A stretch of 11,301 bases of DNA from NCBI GenBank assembly GCA_027297845.1, contig JAPUHG010000250.1, positions 1 through 11,301 of the forward strand, given 5' to 3'. The notes under the pieces were generated by a model, which had not been told where the DNA came from, did not search any database, and saw only the letters and a list, made by a program, of their open reading frames with translations. Both the position numbers and the translations under genes were made by a program. Positions 1 through 5,954 of the stretch are shown piece after piece; the stretch's first letter is position 1; each line of letters starts with the position of its first letter. The DNA comes from Gammaproteobacteria bacterium. Its GTDB lineage: Bacteria > Pseudomonadota > Gammaproteobacteria > Steroidobacterales > MnTg04.

Positions 1-1234
1 CACCACTGTCGACCAACTCCTGGTTACGCGTTACCGCACCGGTCGCGACAAACAGATCCAGCCAGCCCTCGTTGTCGGAATCAAACCAGACCGTGGCCCA
101 AACGGTGTTGGGCAAACTGGCGCTCTCGAGACCGGCCGTCGCGGTCCGATCCTCAAACCAGCAGCTGCCATCATTGACATACAAGGTGTTGGTTTCGCGC
201 GCCAGGTGGGTCATCACCAGGACAATGTCGCCATCGCCATCGAAATCGGCGGCCGCCACGCCCATGCTCGCCTCCGGCGCGCCATCCATGTTCACCGCTA
301 CGCCTGACAAATACGACTCATCGCTAAAGTGGCCTTTCCCGTCGTTGATCCACAACTGGTTCGGCACGCCATCGTTGGCGACATAGATGTCGACCGCCAG
401 ATCGCCGTTAAAATCCGCGGTCACAACGCCGAGTGCGCCGCCGGTTACTGCGTGGATACCCGCGGCCTGGCTGACCTCGGCAAAGGTGCCGTCACCGAGG
501 TTCCGGTACAAGGTGTCGAACTGCGGCCGATACACCTTGGGTGAGCAGTAATCCCTGGCGCTGGTGGTCGATCGGCAGGGCTTGTTGCCGGCAAGCGTGA
601 AATCCACGTAATTGCCCACATAGATATCGAGCAAGCCATCGCTGTCATAGTCAACAAAACTGCTGCTCACGCTCCAGGACGGGTCGCCGACACCGGCATG
701 CTCGGTGACATCGGAAAACGTGCCGTCGCCATTGTTTTTCAATAGCTGGTTTGCGCCAAAATTGCTGACATAGAGATCAACATGGCCATCGTTATCGAAA
801 TCACCTGTCGCGACGCCCATGCCATAACCCGATGCCAAAATACCGGCTTCTTTGGTGACATCGGTAAAGCGAATTCGATCCGAGCCATCATCGCCTGAAT
901 CGTTCCGATACAAACGGTCGGTCAACGGTAATTGATGTTTCGGTGCAAAAGTCGCAGCGGAGATTTCCTTGCCCACACCGAGCATCGCACCCTGCACCAG
1001 GTAAATATCCAGATCGCCGTCGTTGTCATAGTCAAACAAGGCAGCTCCCGACCCCATCATCTCGGCGTAATACAACTCCCCCGACATGCCGTTGAAATGA
1101 ACGAAATCCAGCCCGCTGTCTGCGGTGATATCGACCAAGGGATTGTCTCCCGCCACCACGGTTACGGATACAACTGCCAACCCCATCAGGAGCAGGACTT
1201 TTGTTGGCTTTGTGAATGAATGAATCATGGGCAT
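1..1234 (-). CDS. Secreted FG-GAP/VCBS repeat protein, CRTAC1/ASPIC type (C-terminus beyond window)
   Basis: The minus-strand frame is open from the start codon to the window edge (411 codons), so the C-terminus is missing. Residues about 12-29 form a hydrophobic Sec-type signal, with likely cleavage near VVAG/DNP, so the protein is probably exported. At least six FG-GAP-like units follow, with Asp-rich loops such as FDYDNDGDLDIY (67-78), GDFDNDGHVDLY (144-155), VDYDSDGLLDIY (194-205), ADFNGDLAVDIY (273-284), ADFDGDGDIVLV (329-340) and FDSDNEGWLDLF (384-395). Such loops bind calcium in integrin-type beta-propellers. The segment RDYCSPKVYRPQ (227-238) followed by LYRNLGDGTF is typical of the CRTAC1/ASPIC group, which usually ends in an ASPIC/UnbV domain; that part would lie off the left edge. 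The ATG at 1234 has weak purine-rich sequence upstream, and the in-frame ATG at 1228 is equally possible. The fifth unit has lost one loop Asp. The biological role is unknown; adhesion or surface binding is only inference. Confidence 0.88.
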   Translation of the reverse strand, partial: MPMIHSFTKPTKVLLLMGLAVVSVTVVAGDNPLVDITADSGLDFVHFNGMSGELYYAEMMGSGAALFDYDNDGDLDIYLVQGAMLGVGKEISAATFAPKHQLPLTDRLYRNDSGDDGSDRIRFTDVTKEAGILASGYGMGVATGDFDNDGHVDLYVSNFGANQLLKNNGDGTFSDVTEHAGVGDPSWSVSSSFVDYDSDGLLDIYVGNYVDFTLAGNKPCRSTTSARDYCSPKVYRPQFDTLYRNLGDGTFAEVSQAAGIHAVTGGALGVVTADFNGDLAVDIYVANDGVPNQLWINDGKGHFSDESYLSGVAVNMDGAPEASMGVAAADFDGDGDIVLVMTHLARETNTLYVNDGSCWFEDRTATAGLESASLPNTVWATVWFDSDNEGWLDLFVATGAVTRNQELVDSG

Positions 1235-1324
1235 TGGTGACCCGCAGGTTAGGAGTCAGGGTAAACAAAAGTCAATGCACCGGATTACGGTGGTATCCTC
1301 ACGCCTCCCACGAAAGGCGTAACC

Positions 1325-2245
1325 ATGGCACAGGAAGGCTCGCTAAAAGTTGTAATCGCTGCCCTGGTAGGCAATTTCATTATTGCCATCACCAAGTTTG
1401 CCGCGGCGATGTATACCGGGAGCTCCGCGATGCTCAGCGAAGGCGTCCATTCGCTGGTGGATACCGGAAACCAGGCCCTGATGTTGCTGGGATTGACCCG
1501 ATCCAAGAAACCACCCGACGAAATACACCCTTTTGGCTATGGCATGGAGCTTTATTTCTGGGCCTTCGTAGTCGCGTTGTTGCTGTTTTCTCTGGGTGCA
1601 GGCGTCTCGATTTATGAGGGCATACTCAAAATAAAAGATCCGCACCCGATGACCAACCCGGGCGTTAACTACGTCGTCCTCGGCGCGGCGTTTCTTATTG
1701 AGTTATGGGCATGGACCATTGCGTTAAAAGAATTCAAAAGAGGTATGGGGCGATCGGGCTTTCTGAAGGCCGCACGCTCGAGCAAAAACCCGGCCATTTT
1801 CACCGTGCTCTTCGAGGATACGGCGGCGCTGCTCGGATTGATGGTCGCATTTGTCGCGATCGCCGCGAGCCAGATCCTCAATATGCCGGTCCTCGATGGT
1901 GTCGGCTCGTTGGTAATCGGGCTGATCCTGGCGATGACCGCGATCATCTTGGTGATCGAGTGTAAAGCCTTGTTAATTGGCGAAGCGGCCAGCCCGAACA
2001 TTATCAAAGGCATTCGCAAGCTTGCCAACGAGCAGGCCGAAGTCGAAGGCATCAATGAGCTCAGGACCATGCACCTGGGTCCCGAGGATGTATTGCTGGC
2101 CTTGAGCCTCGATTTCAAAAATGATCTGAATGCGGGCGAGGTCGAGCGGACGGTCAGTCGACTCGAATCTCAGATCAAGGAACGCTACGTGGAAATACGC
2201 CGGGTTTTCATCGAAATTCAGTCGCCCGGCGCGCCGGCCGACTGA
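1325..2245 (+). CDS. Cation diffusion facilitator family transporter, ZnT9-like
   Basis: A 306-residue inner-membrane protein of the CDF family, which exports divalent metals such as Zn2+ or Mn2+ in exchange for protons. The N-terminal transmembrane region includes SAMLSEGVHSLVDTGNQ, whose H42 and D46 form the TM2 HxxxD metal site. HPFGYG (68-73) follows before TM3. Further hydrophobic spans lie near 78-98, 115-133, 160-182 and 190-216. The C-terminal 220-300 region matches the cytoplasmic ZT_dimer domain, with THE conserved-looking ELRTMHLGPEDVLLAL at 245-260. TM5 carries FEDTAALLG (163-171) rather than a second HxxxD pair, which resembles the SLC30A9/ZnT9 branch. The ATG at 1325 has an AAGG ribosome binding site at 1314-1317, 7 bases upstream. 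The gene is divergent from the FG-GAP gene across about 90 bases and converges with the FrnE-type gene. The metal cannot be assigned from sequence. Confidence 0.9.
   Translation: MAQEGSLKVVIAALVGNFIIAITKFAAAMYTGSSAMLSEGVHSLVDTGNQALMLLGLTRSKKPPDEIHPFGYGMELYFWAFVVALLLFSLGAGVSIYEGILKIKDPHPMTNPGVNYVVLGAAFLIELWAWTIALKEFKRGMGRSGFLKAARSSKNPAIFTVLFEDTAALLGLMVAFVAIAASQILNMPVLDGVGSLVIGLILAMTAIILVIECKALLIGEAASPNIIKGIRKLANEQAEVEGINELRTMHLGPEDVLLALSLDFKNDLNAGEVERTVSRLESQIKERYVEIRRVFIEIQSPGAPAD
2221..2242. repeat. GC-rich imperfect inverted repeat at the end of the CDF gene
   Basis: The last codons of the CDF gene contain a 22-base inverted repeat, GTCG-C-CCGG-CGCG-CCGG-C-CGAC, with one C/C mismatch and a CGCG loop. 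It ends at the base before the stop codon and lies 6 bases from the stop of the convergent gene. Neither strand has a T-run after it, so it is not a standard intrinsic terminator. It could still pause or attenuate transcription from either side, or simply reflect GC-rich codon choice for SPGAPAD. Confidence 0.45.
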
Positions 2246-2247
2246 AA

Positions 2248-2919
2248 TCAATGCAAGCGTGTGGATGTAGCTGAAACAGAATCACTGGCAAACAACACGC
2301 GGTCAAAAACCCGTACCAGTGCGTCGGAGTCCTGGGCGCCCGCAACTGCATATTTACCATTAAGTATGAAGTTGGGCACACCGCTAACACCCAGCTGCCG
2401 CAGGCGCTGTTCCTCGGCGAGTACCTGTTCCAGGCCAGCGTCCTGACGGTGGAATCGATCGATCGCTTCTGCCTCGGTTCCCGCCTCCCTGGCCAGCACC
2501 GACAACAGGTCTTTATCACCGATGTCTCTGCCATGTTCGAAAAAATTGCTAAACAACAACTCAACGAGCCTGTTTTGCTCCTCGCCGGGACCGACAATCT
2601 GGATCAGACGATGCGCGTTCAATGTGTTGGGTACACGCTTGAGTTGGTCGAAACGGAACACAATCCCCTCGCTCTCGCCCAACGTAGTGATTTCATCGAG
2701 AAAAGGCTGGACCAGTTCGCGCCCACCGAATCTCTTTTCCAGGTACGCGTCGAACGACATGCCATCGACCGGCATTTCGGGATTGAGTTGAAACGGGTGC
2801 CACATGACCTTGGGCAGGTCTTCACCCTGAATATGGGTCAGCGCTTGTTCAAGCCGGCTCTTCCCCAGGTAGCACCAGGGGCAGATAAAATCAGCAACGG
2901 CATCGACTTGCAGGCTCAT
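2248..2919 (-). CDS. FrnE-type DsbA family oxidoreductase / 2-hydroxychromene-2-carboxylate isomerase-like
   Basis: A thioredoxin-fold protein of the DsbA superfamily, FrnE/HCCA-isomerase branch, 223 residues from this start. The active-site CPWC is at residues 13-16, directly after the first beta-strand (LQVDAVADFI). The cis-proline loop is GVSGVPNFI, with Pro182. WHPFQLNPEMP and NTLNAHRLI are typical of this family, and a helical insertion lies between them. There is no signal peptide, so the protein is expected in the cytoplasm, where relatives act as thiol-disulfide oxidoreductases or isomerases. An in-frame ATG at 2943 adds eight residues. I prefer 2919 because the fold starts right there, a GGAG lies about 12 bases upstream, and a possible promoter would place transcription start almost on the upstream ATG. 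Residues 213-223 (SVSATSTRLH region) form an unstructured tail. The substrate is unknown. Confidence 0.9.
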   Translation of the reverse strand: MSLQVDAVADFICPWCYLGKSRLEQALTHIQGEDLPKVMWHPFQLNPEMPVDGMSFDAYLEKRFGGRELVQPFLDEITTLGESEGIVFRFDQLKRVPNTLNAHRLIQIVGPGEEQNRLVELLFSNFFEHGRDIGDKDLLSVLAREAGTEAEAIDRFHRQDAGLEQVLAEEQRLRQLGVSGVPNFILNGKYAVAGAQDSDALVRVFDRVLFASDSVSATSTRLH

Positions 2920-2949
2920 GGGTTTTGAGGTCTCCGATTGCATTCACCC

Positions 2950-2977
2950 GATATAAGGTTGGACAACAGAAAAGCAA
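2950..2977 (-). promoter_or_regulatory. Possible sigma-70-like promoter for the FrnE-type gene
   Basis: On the minus strand, TTGCTT (2977-2972) is followed after 16 bases by TATATC (2955-2950). The -10 matches four of six consensus bases and the -35 only three. Transcription would start near 2943, which favours translation from the ATG at 2919. This is a weak pattern match in AT-rich DNA. Confidence 0.3.
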
Positions 2978-3061
2978 GCACTACACGGTAATCGGTCGAT
3001 TGATCATCTAATAATTATTCAAATTAACTATGATTCATAACTCTTTGTTTTATCATACTTT

Positions 3062-3301
3062 TTAATATTCCCACCAGGTTGTTTTCCACCAGATCGTAAA
3101 CTCTTCCAGATCGATTGACCCATCACTGTTGGTATCGATCATCGAAAACCCCTCGGCAGCCTGCTGGGTCGTCACCTCCGGTGACAACGTTTTCAACAAG
3201 CTCTGAAACTCCTTGAAATCGATCTGACCATTACCGTCACTATCGAAATATTCGAAATTCGAACTGATGTCTTCCTGGCGTTTTGCCCAAGCTTTTTCCA
3301 T
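3062..3301 (-). CDS. Small two-EF-hand calcium-binding protein
   Basis: A 79-residue protein made almost wholly of one EF-hand pair. Loop 1 is DSDGNGQIDFKE (20-31) and loop 2 is DTNSDGSIDLEE (56-67). Both have Asp at positions 1 and 9, Asp or Asn at 3, Gly at 6 and Glu at 12, so both should bind Ca2+. There is no signal peptide or membrane span, so it is probably cytoplasmic. The tail TIWWKTTWWEY carries two Trp pairs, unusual for a bacterial calmodulin-like protein, and could form a hydrophobic contact surface. A GGAG ribosome binding site sits 6 bases before the ATG. It lies 43 bases downstream of a 56-residue gene on the same strand, probably co-transcribed. It aligns without gaps to the EF-hand protein at 5730-5954. 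The partner is unknown. Confidence 0.88.
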   Translation of the reverse strand: MEKAWAKRQEDISSNFEYFDSDGNGQIDFKEFQSLLKTLSPEVTTQQAAEGFSMIDTNSDGSIDLEEFTIWWKTTWWEY

Positions 3302-3344
3302 TATTTTCTCCAGCCGGCATCGGTACCGGGTTTCTTTCGGTCAA

Positions 3345-3515
3345 TCAAGATTTGCGCGCGATCTGTTGCTCGTGAACCTCGCCGAGTTTTTGCCTAACTT
3401 CGATAAACTGTGAATACGCGCGACTGAGATAGGTTGTTACTTCCTCAAAATAGCCATCGGTGGAAGCCGACCATACACGGTTGAGATATCTCTCTCCCGC
3501 CGCAAAAGAACTCAT
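3345..3515 (-). CDS. Hypothetical 56-residue protein upstream of the EF-hand gene
   Basis: I do not recognise a family. The protein starts MSSFAAGERYLNRVW and continues with a mostly helical, amphipathic and charged second half (YFEEVTTYLSRAYSQFIEV and onward to KLGEVHEQQIARKS). There is no signal peptide, membrane span or cysteine. The ATG at 3515 has GGGTAG just upstream. An in-frame TTG at 3611 would add 32 basic, poorly structured residues and has no good binding site, so I reject it. A strong terminator at 3686-3714 isolates this gene from the upstream DUF4097-like gene, so it needs its own promoter. A weak candidate is TTGCAC (3611-3606), 17 bases, GATTAT (3588-3583). With the following EF-hand gene 43 bases away, it may encode a partner of that protein; this is inference from position only. 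Confidence 0.6.
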   Translation of the reverse strand: MSSFAAGERYLNRVWSASTDGYFEEVTTYLSRAYSQFIEVRQKLGEVHEQQIARKS

Positions 3516-3685
3516 GTTTCTACCCGGCTTTGTTGATTTTTGTTTGTCACCAGGCAGCAATCCTGTTTCCTGAACTATGCGGATAATCCGAGAAGATGGG
3601 CGTCTGTGCAAGGCGCAAAGTAAATTTTCTCTTTAGCCGAGCACCGGCATACCTAAAATCGAAGGCGTTTTAGTTCGAATCCTGC

Positions 3686-3714
3686 AAAAAAAAATGGCCA
3701 GCAAGAGCTGGCCA
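3686..3714 (-). terminator. Strong intrinsic terminator after the DUF4097-like gene
   Basis: On the minus strand an 8-bp perfect stem (TGGCCAGC / GCTGGCCA, 3714-3707 and 3702-3695) encloses a 4-base TCTT loop. A run of nine T follows directly (3694-3686). It lies 38 bases after the DUF4097-like stop codon, so it should end that transcript and insulate the small genes further left. Confidence 0.9.
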
Positions 3715-3752
3715 CAATAATAAATCTATATAAATCAGATGGATATGGTCAA

Positions 3753-4469
3753 TCAGCTACCTTTGATAACCAGCTCGGCATTACCTACATCGGCAGACAC
3801 TTCAAACTCGTCGGAACCGGAGCCGTCCAGATCCAGGCTGGCGCCAGGGCCCCACCCGCGTTCTGCCTGATAACTTTTACCGTTCACTTTCAGGGAAACA
3901 TGGCCGACATCCGCATCCAATTCGATGTCACCGTGCGATTTGGTTGCGCTCTTGACTCTTACATTGCCAACAGAGGCGTGTGCATTGACATCGCCACCCG
4001 GGACGTCAATTTTGACCTCACCGACTCCCGCATGCGCGTTCACGCCACCGGCGATACCTTCTATGCTGATCCTGCCAACTCCGATCCGGACTTTGGCCTC
4101 CAGATTGGCGGGCACTTCGACTTCCCAGTGTTCCTCGATATCGTCTTCATCCATGCCGCGTGGAAGATCCAGCTGCAGCGAAATCCTGCCATTCCTGGCC
4201 GCGCTATCGATGGTGATTTTCTCCATATCATCACGATCAGGTCCGTCTCCGAACCAGTTGCCGTCCGGTTCGACTGATACAAGCACGGTTATTTTATCCC
4301 CTTTACCCGCTATCAGTTCGACAGAACCGACCCCGGCACTGATTGAGACGACTTCAATACCCTTGGCTGAAAAGGTATCGGTGATTTCTCGGGTATCATC
4401 AGCATTGGCTTGTGTAACACCAACCACTGCGAAAATGAAACCGACCAGTAATTTCAGAGTCTTACGCAT
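3753..4469 (-). CDS. Secreted DUF4097-like repeat protein (putative adhesin-type beta fold)
   Basis: A 238-residue exported protein. Residues 1-23 (MRKTLKLLVGFIFAVVGVTQANA) form a clear Sec signal with cleavage after ANA. The mature part is built from short beta repeats with a recurrent A-x-V-G-x-V pattern: SAGVGSVEL (44-52), IGVGRISIEG (129-138), AHAGVGEVKID (145-155), AHASVGNVRVK (163-173), DADVGHVSLKV (185-195) and SADVGNAELVI (225-235). This resembles the DUF4097 / head-GIN group of beta-solenoid-like envelope proteins, whose function is poorly defined. An acidic stretch (DGPDRDDMEK, MDEDDIEEHWE) lies at 74-116. The ATG at 4469 follows a near-perfect AGGAGG ribosome binding site 7 bases upstream; the in-frame GTG at 4484 lies before that site and is rejected. 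It is transcribed divergently from the esterase gene with very little space between, and ends at the terminator at 3686-3714. Confidence 0.85.
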   Translation of the reverse strand: MRKTLKLLVGFIFAVVGVTQANADDTREITDTFSAKGIEVVSISAGVGSVELIAGKGDKITVLVSVEPDGNWFGDGPDRDDMEKITIDSAARNGRISLQLDLPRGMDEDDIEEHWEVEVPANLEAKVRIGVGRISIEGIAGGVNAHAGVGEVKIDVPGGDVNAHASVGNVRVKSATKSHGDIELDADVGHVSLKVNGKSYQAERGWGPGASLDLDGSGSDEFEVSADVGNAELVIKGS

Positions 4470-4532
4470 TGTGTTCCTCCTCACGTTTCAGCTTTGATGC
4501 CGCTCGTGGGTAAATGGTTTGGATGGATTCGT

Positions 4533-5363
4533 ATGCTTCATTTTAACCCGAAGATACCGGTTCGTCGGATTGGCATTTTGCTGGCAGCTTTTTTGCTGGC
4601 GGGTTTCTCCGGCCCGGCATTCGCCGACCGTCAGGTCATCAAAATGACGATTGATGATGTCGAAAGAAGCGCATTGGTTTTTGCGCCCAAAAAATCCGCT
4701 GACACAATGCTTCCGCTGGTCCTAGTTTATCACGGCCGTGGGGATGACAGCGGCAAATTCGCACGCGCGGTGAAGCTGCACAAAGACTGGAAAAATGCCG
4801 TAGTCGTTTATCCTCGCGGCCTGTTCCTGGATAGCAAACCGAAAATGCGCGGCTGGCAGGGTCGCGTCGGGGAATACAACGATCGGGATTTGAAATTCAC
4901 CGATCGTCTGCTCCAGAGGTTGCAAACCATGTACCCAGTCGACCCGCAAAGAACCTATGTCGCCGGTTTTTCAAGTGGTGGCCATTTCACTTTCCTGTTG
5001 CTCAGGGAACGCACCGAGATGTTTGTCGCCTATTCTGTGATCGGCGCCTTGCAACCAGATTTCCAGTCAAATTCACCGGCCAAACCGTTTATTTTCCTTT
5101 TTGGTCGCGACGAAGGATCTCAGTACCAGGAACAGTGGGTCAATACGGTGAAAGCGTTGGCCCGGCATAACCGGGCCAGTGGAGAACAAATTGAATACGA
5201 GGACTGCTGCACCTTGCTCTACCCGAAAGCCGAAGGCGCCACGATGGTTTATGGTTTATATAGTGCAGGCCATATCTGGCCATACAGCGGCAACCAACGC
5301 CTGATGCGATTTTTTAAACAAGCGAGCGATGGCGCCCAGACCGTGAGCTCCGGTAAGGAATAA
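4533..5363 (+). CDS. Exported PHB depolymerase / feruloyl esterase-like alpha/beta hydrolase
   Basis: A 276-residue hydrolase of the Esterase_phb / LpqC (COG3509, CE1-like) group. Residues 1-31 (RRIGILLAAFLLAGF core, GPAFA end) form a signal peptide with cleavage before DRQ. The fold shows LVYHGRGDDSG (64-74) as oxyanion-hole loop, VVYPRG (91-96), the nucleophile elbow GFSSGG with Ser147, a candidate acid Asp193 in LFGRDEG, and catalytic His247 in AGHIWP. It should hydrolyse an ester in the periplasm or outside; the substrate is not predictable, and family names such as PHB depolymerase should not be taken literally. An in-frame ATG at 4497 (TTG at 4494) would leave about 27 bases to the divergent gene start and lengthen the signal peptide; I prefer 4533, though its binding site is weak. 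A CC pair (225-226) is unusual for the family. It forms an operon with the zinc-ribbon gene one base downstream. Confidence 0.85.
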   Translation: MLHFNPKIPVRRIGILLAAFLLAGFSGPAFADRQVIKMTIDDVERSALVFAPKKSADTMLPLVLVYHGRGDDSGKFARAVKLHKDWKNAVVVYPRGLFLDSKPKMRGWQGRVGEYNDRDLKFTDRLLQRLQTMYPVDPQRTYVAGFSSGGHFTFLLLRERTEMFVAYSVIGALQPDFQSNSPAKPFIFLFGRDEGSQYQEQWVNTVKALARHNRASGEQIEYEDCCTLLYPKAEGATMVYGLYSAGHIWPYSGNQRLMRFFKQASDGAQTVSSGKE

Positions 5364-5364
5364 G

Positions 5365-5682
5365 ATGGCAATTACACTTTGCCCGGTCTGCCGCAAGAGA
5401 ATCTCGTCTAGGGCGGCCAGCTGTCCTCATTGCCACGAAAACGTGACCGGTGATGACCGGGAACTTACCGCTCGCCAACGATCGCAATCTCGCAACAAAA
5501 CGAACAACCTGAAAATGCAGCTTGCGCTTGCGATGACCTTACTCGTCATCTGCATTGGACTGATGCTGCTGGAAACAAGCCAGGGCAAAGGCCCGCCATC
5601 ACCATGGTATATCGGTATCAGTCTTGCGGCCTCAGGCTGGTATGTTGCGACTCGGTTGCGTATCTTCTTCGCCAATCGGTGA
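5365..5682 (+). CDS. Zinc-ribbon membrane protein, hypothetical
   Basis: A 105-residue protein. The N-terminus is a single zinc ribbon with CPVC (6-9) and CPHC (20-23), the common CPxC-n10-CPHC form, exposed to the cytoplasm. A charged linker (DDRELTARQRSQSRNK, 30-45) leads to two membrane spans, about 50-69 (LALAMTLLVICIGLMLL) and 81-99 (WYIGISLAASGWYVAT). I do not recognise a family beyond the zinc-ribbon domain; relatives are scattered small bacterial membrane proteins of unknown role. The ATG begins one base after the esterase stop, with AAGGA about 6 bases upstream, so the two are surely co-transcribed and may be translationally coupled. The second EF-hand gene follows after 47 bases. 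Confidence 0.82.
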   Translation: MAITLCPVCRKRISSRAASCPHCHENVTGDDRELTARQRSQSRNKTNNLKMQLALAMTLLVICIGLMLLETSQGKGPPSPWYIGISLAASGWYVATRLRIFFANR

Positions 5683-5729
5683 GCAACACCCACTACTAGC
5701 CGGGCAGCCGAAAAGACGGAGACGATAAC

Positions 5730-5954
5730 GTGTGCATTGAAACAAAAGAACTACAAGGTCATTTTGCCAACATCGATTCAGACGGTAGTGGGTCTATCGA
5801 TTTCGAAGAATTCTCCAGGCTTTTGCTTTCATTGGGGCTGAGTCGAGTTGACGACATCGCTCGTCTTGCATTCGCGGCGATGGATAAGAACGGCGATAGC
5901 AAAATTGACTTCGAGGAATTTTGCGCCTGGTGGAGAAATCGAAAAAACCAGTAG
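5730..5954 (+). CDS. Small two-EF-hand calcium-binding protein, second copy
   Basis: A 74-residue protein with a GTG start; GGAG at 5718-5721 lies 8 bases upstream and no in-frame ATG fits. Loop 1 is DSDGSGSIDFEE (16-27), canonical. Loop 2 is DKNGDSKIDFEE (52-63), where the usual Gly at position 6 is Ser, which may weaken or alter Ca2+ binding. The tail is FCAWWRNRKNQ. Ungapped alignment with the protein at 3062-3301 (offset four residues) gives 26 of 57 identities, including both loops and the WW pair after loop 2. There is no signal peptide. It follows the esterase and zinc-ribbon genes on the same strand and is likely the last gene of that operon. Its TAG stop directly abuts the stop of the convergent permease gene. 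Confidence 0.87.
   Translation: MCIETKELQGHFANIDSDGSGSIDFEEFSRLLLSLGLSRVDDIARLAFAAMDKNGDSKIDFEEFCAWWRNRKNQ

Noticed and set aside
1246..1275. Minus-strand TTGACT-18-TAACCT as promoter of the FG-GAP gene
   Set aside because: The -35 is good but the -10 matches only three of six, and transcription would begin almost at the start codon.
3001..3061. AT-rich gap with palindromes AATAATTATT and TATGATTCATA, possible operator or origin
   Set aside because: Short palindromes are expected in such AT-rich DNA; there are no iterons or DnaA boxes, and no T-tract hairpin for the EF-hand transcript.
3609..3611. Upstream TTG start giving an 88-residue version of the small protein at 3345-3515
   Set aside because: The added 32 residues are basic and structureless and no ribosome binding site precedes the TTG, while the ATG at 3515 has one.
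3653..3694. tRNA-like T-loop sequence GTTCGAATCC and a CTAAAA/TTTTAG inverted repeat
   Set aside because: The bases on either side of the T-loop do not pair, no acceptor stem, D-arm or anticodon arm can be drawn, and the T-run belongs to a terminator.
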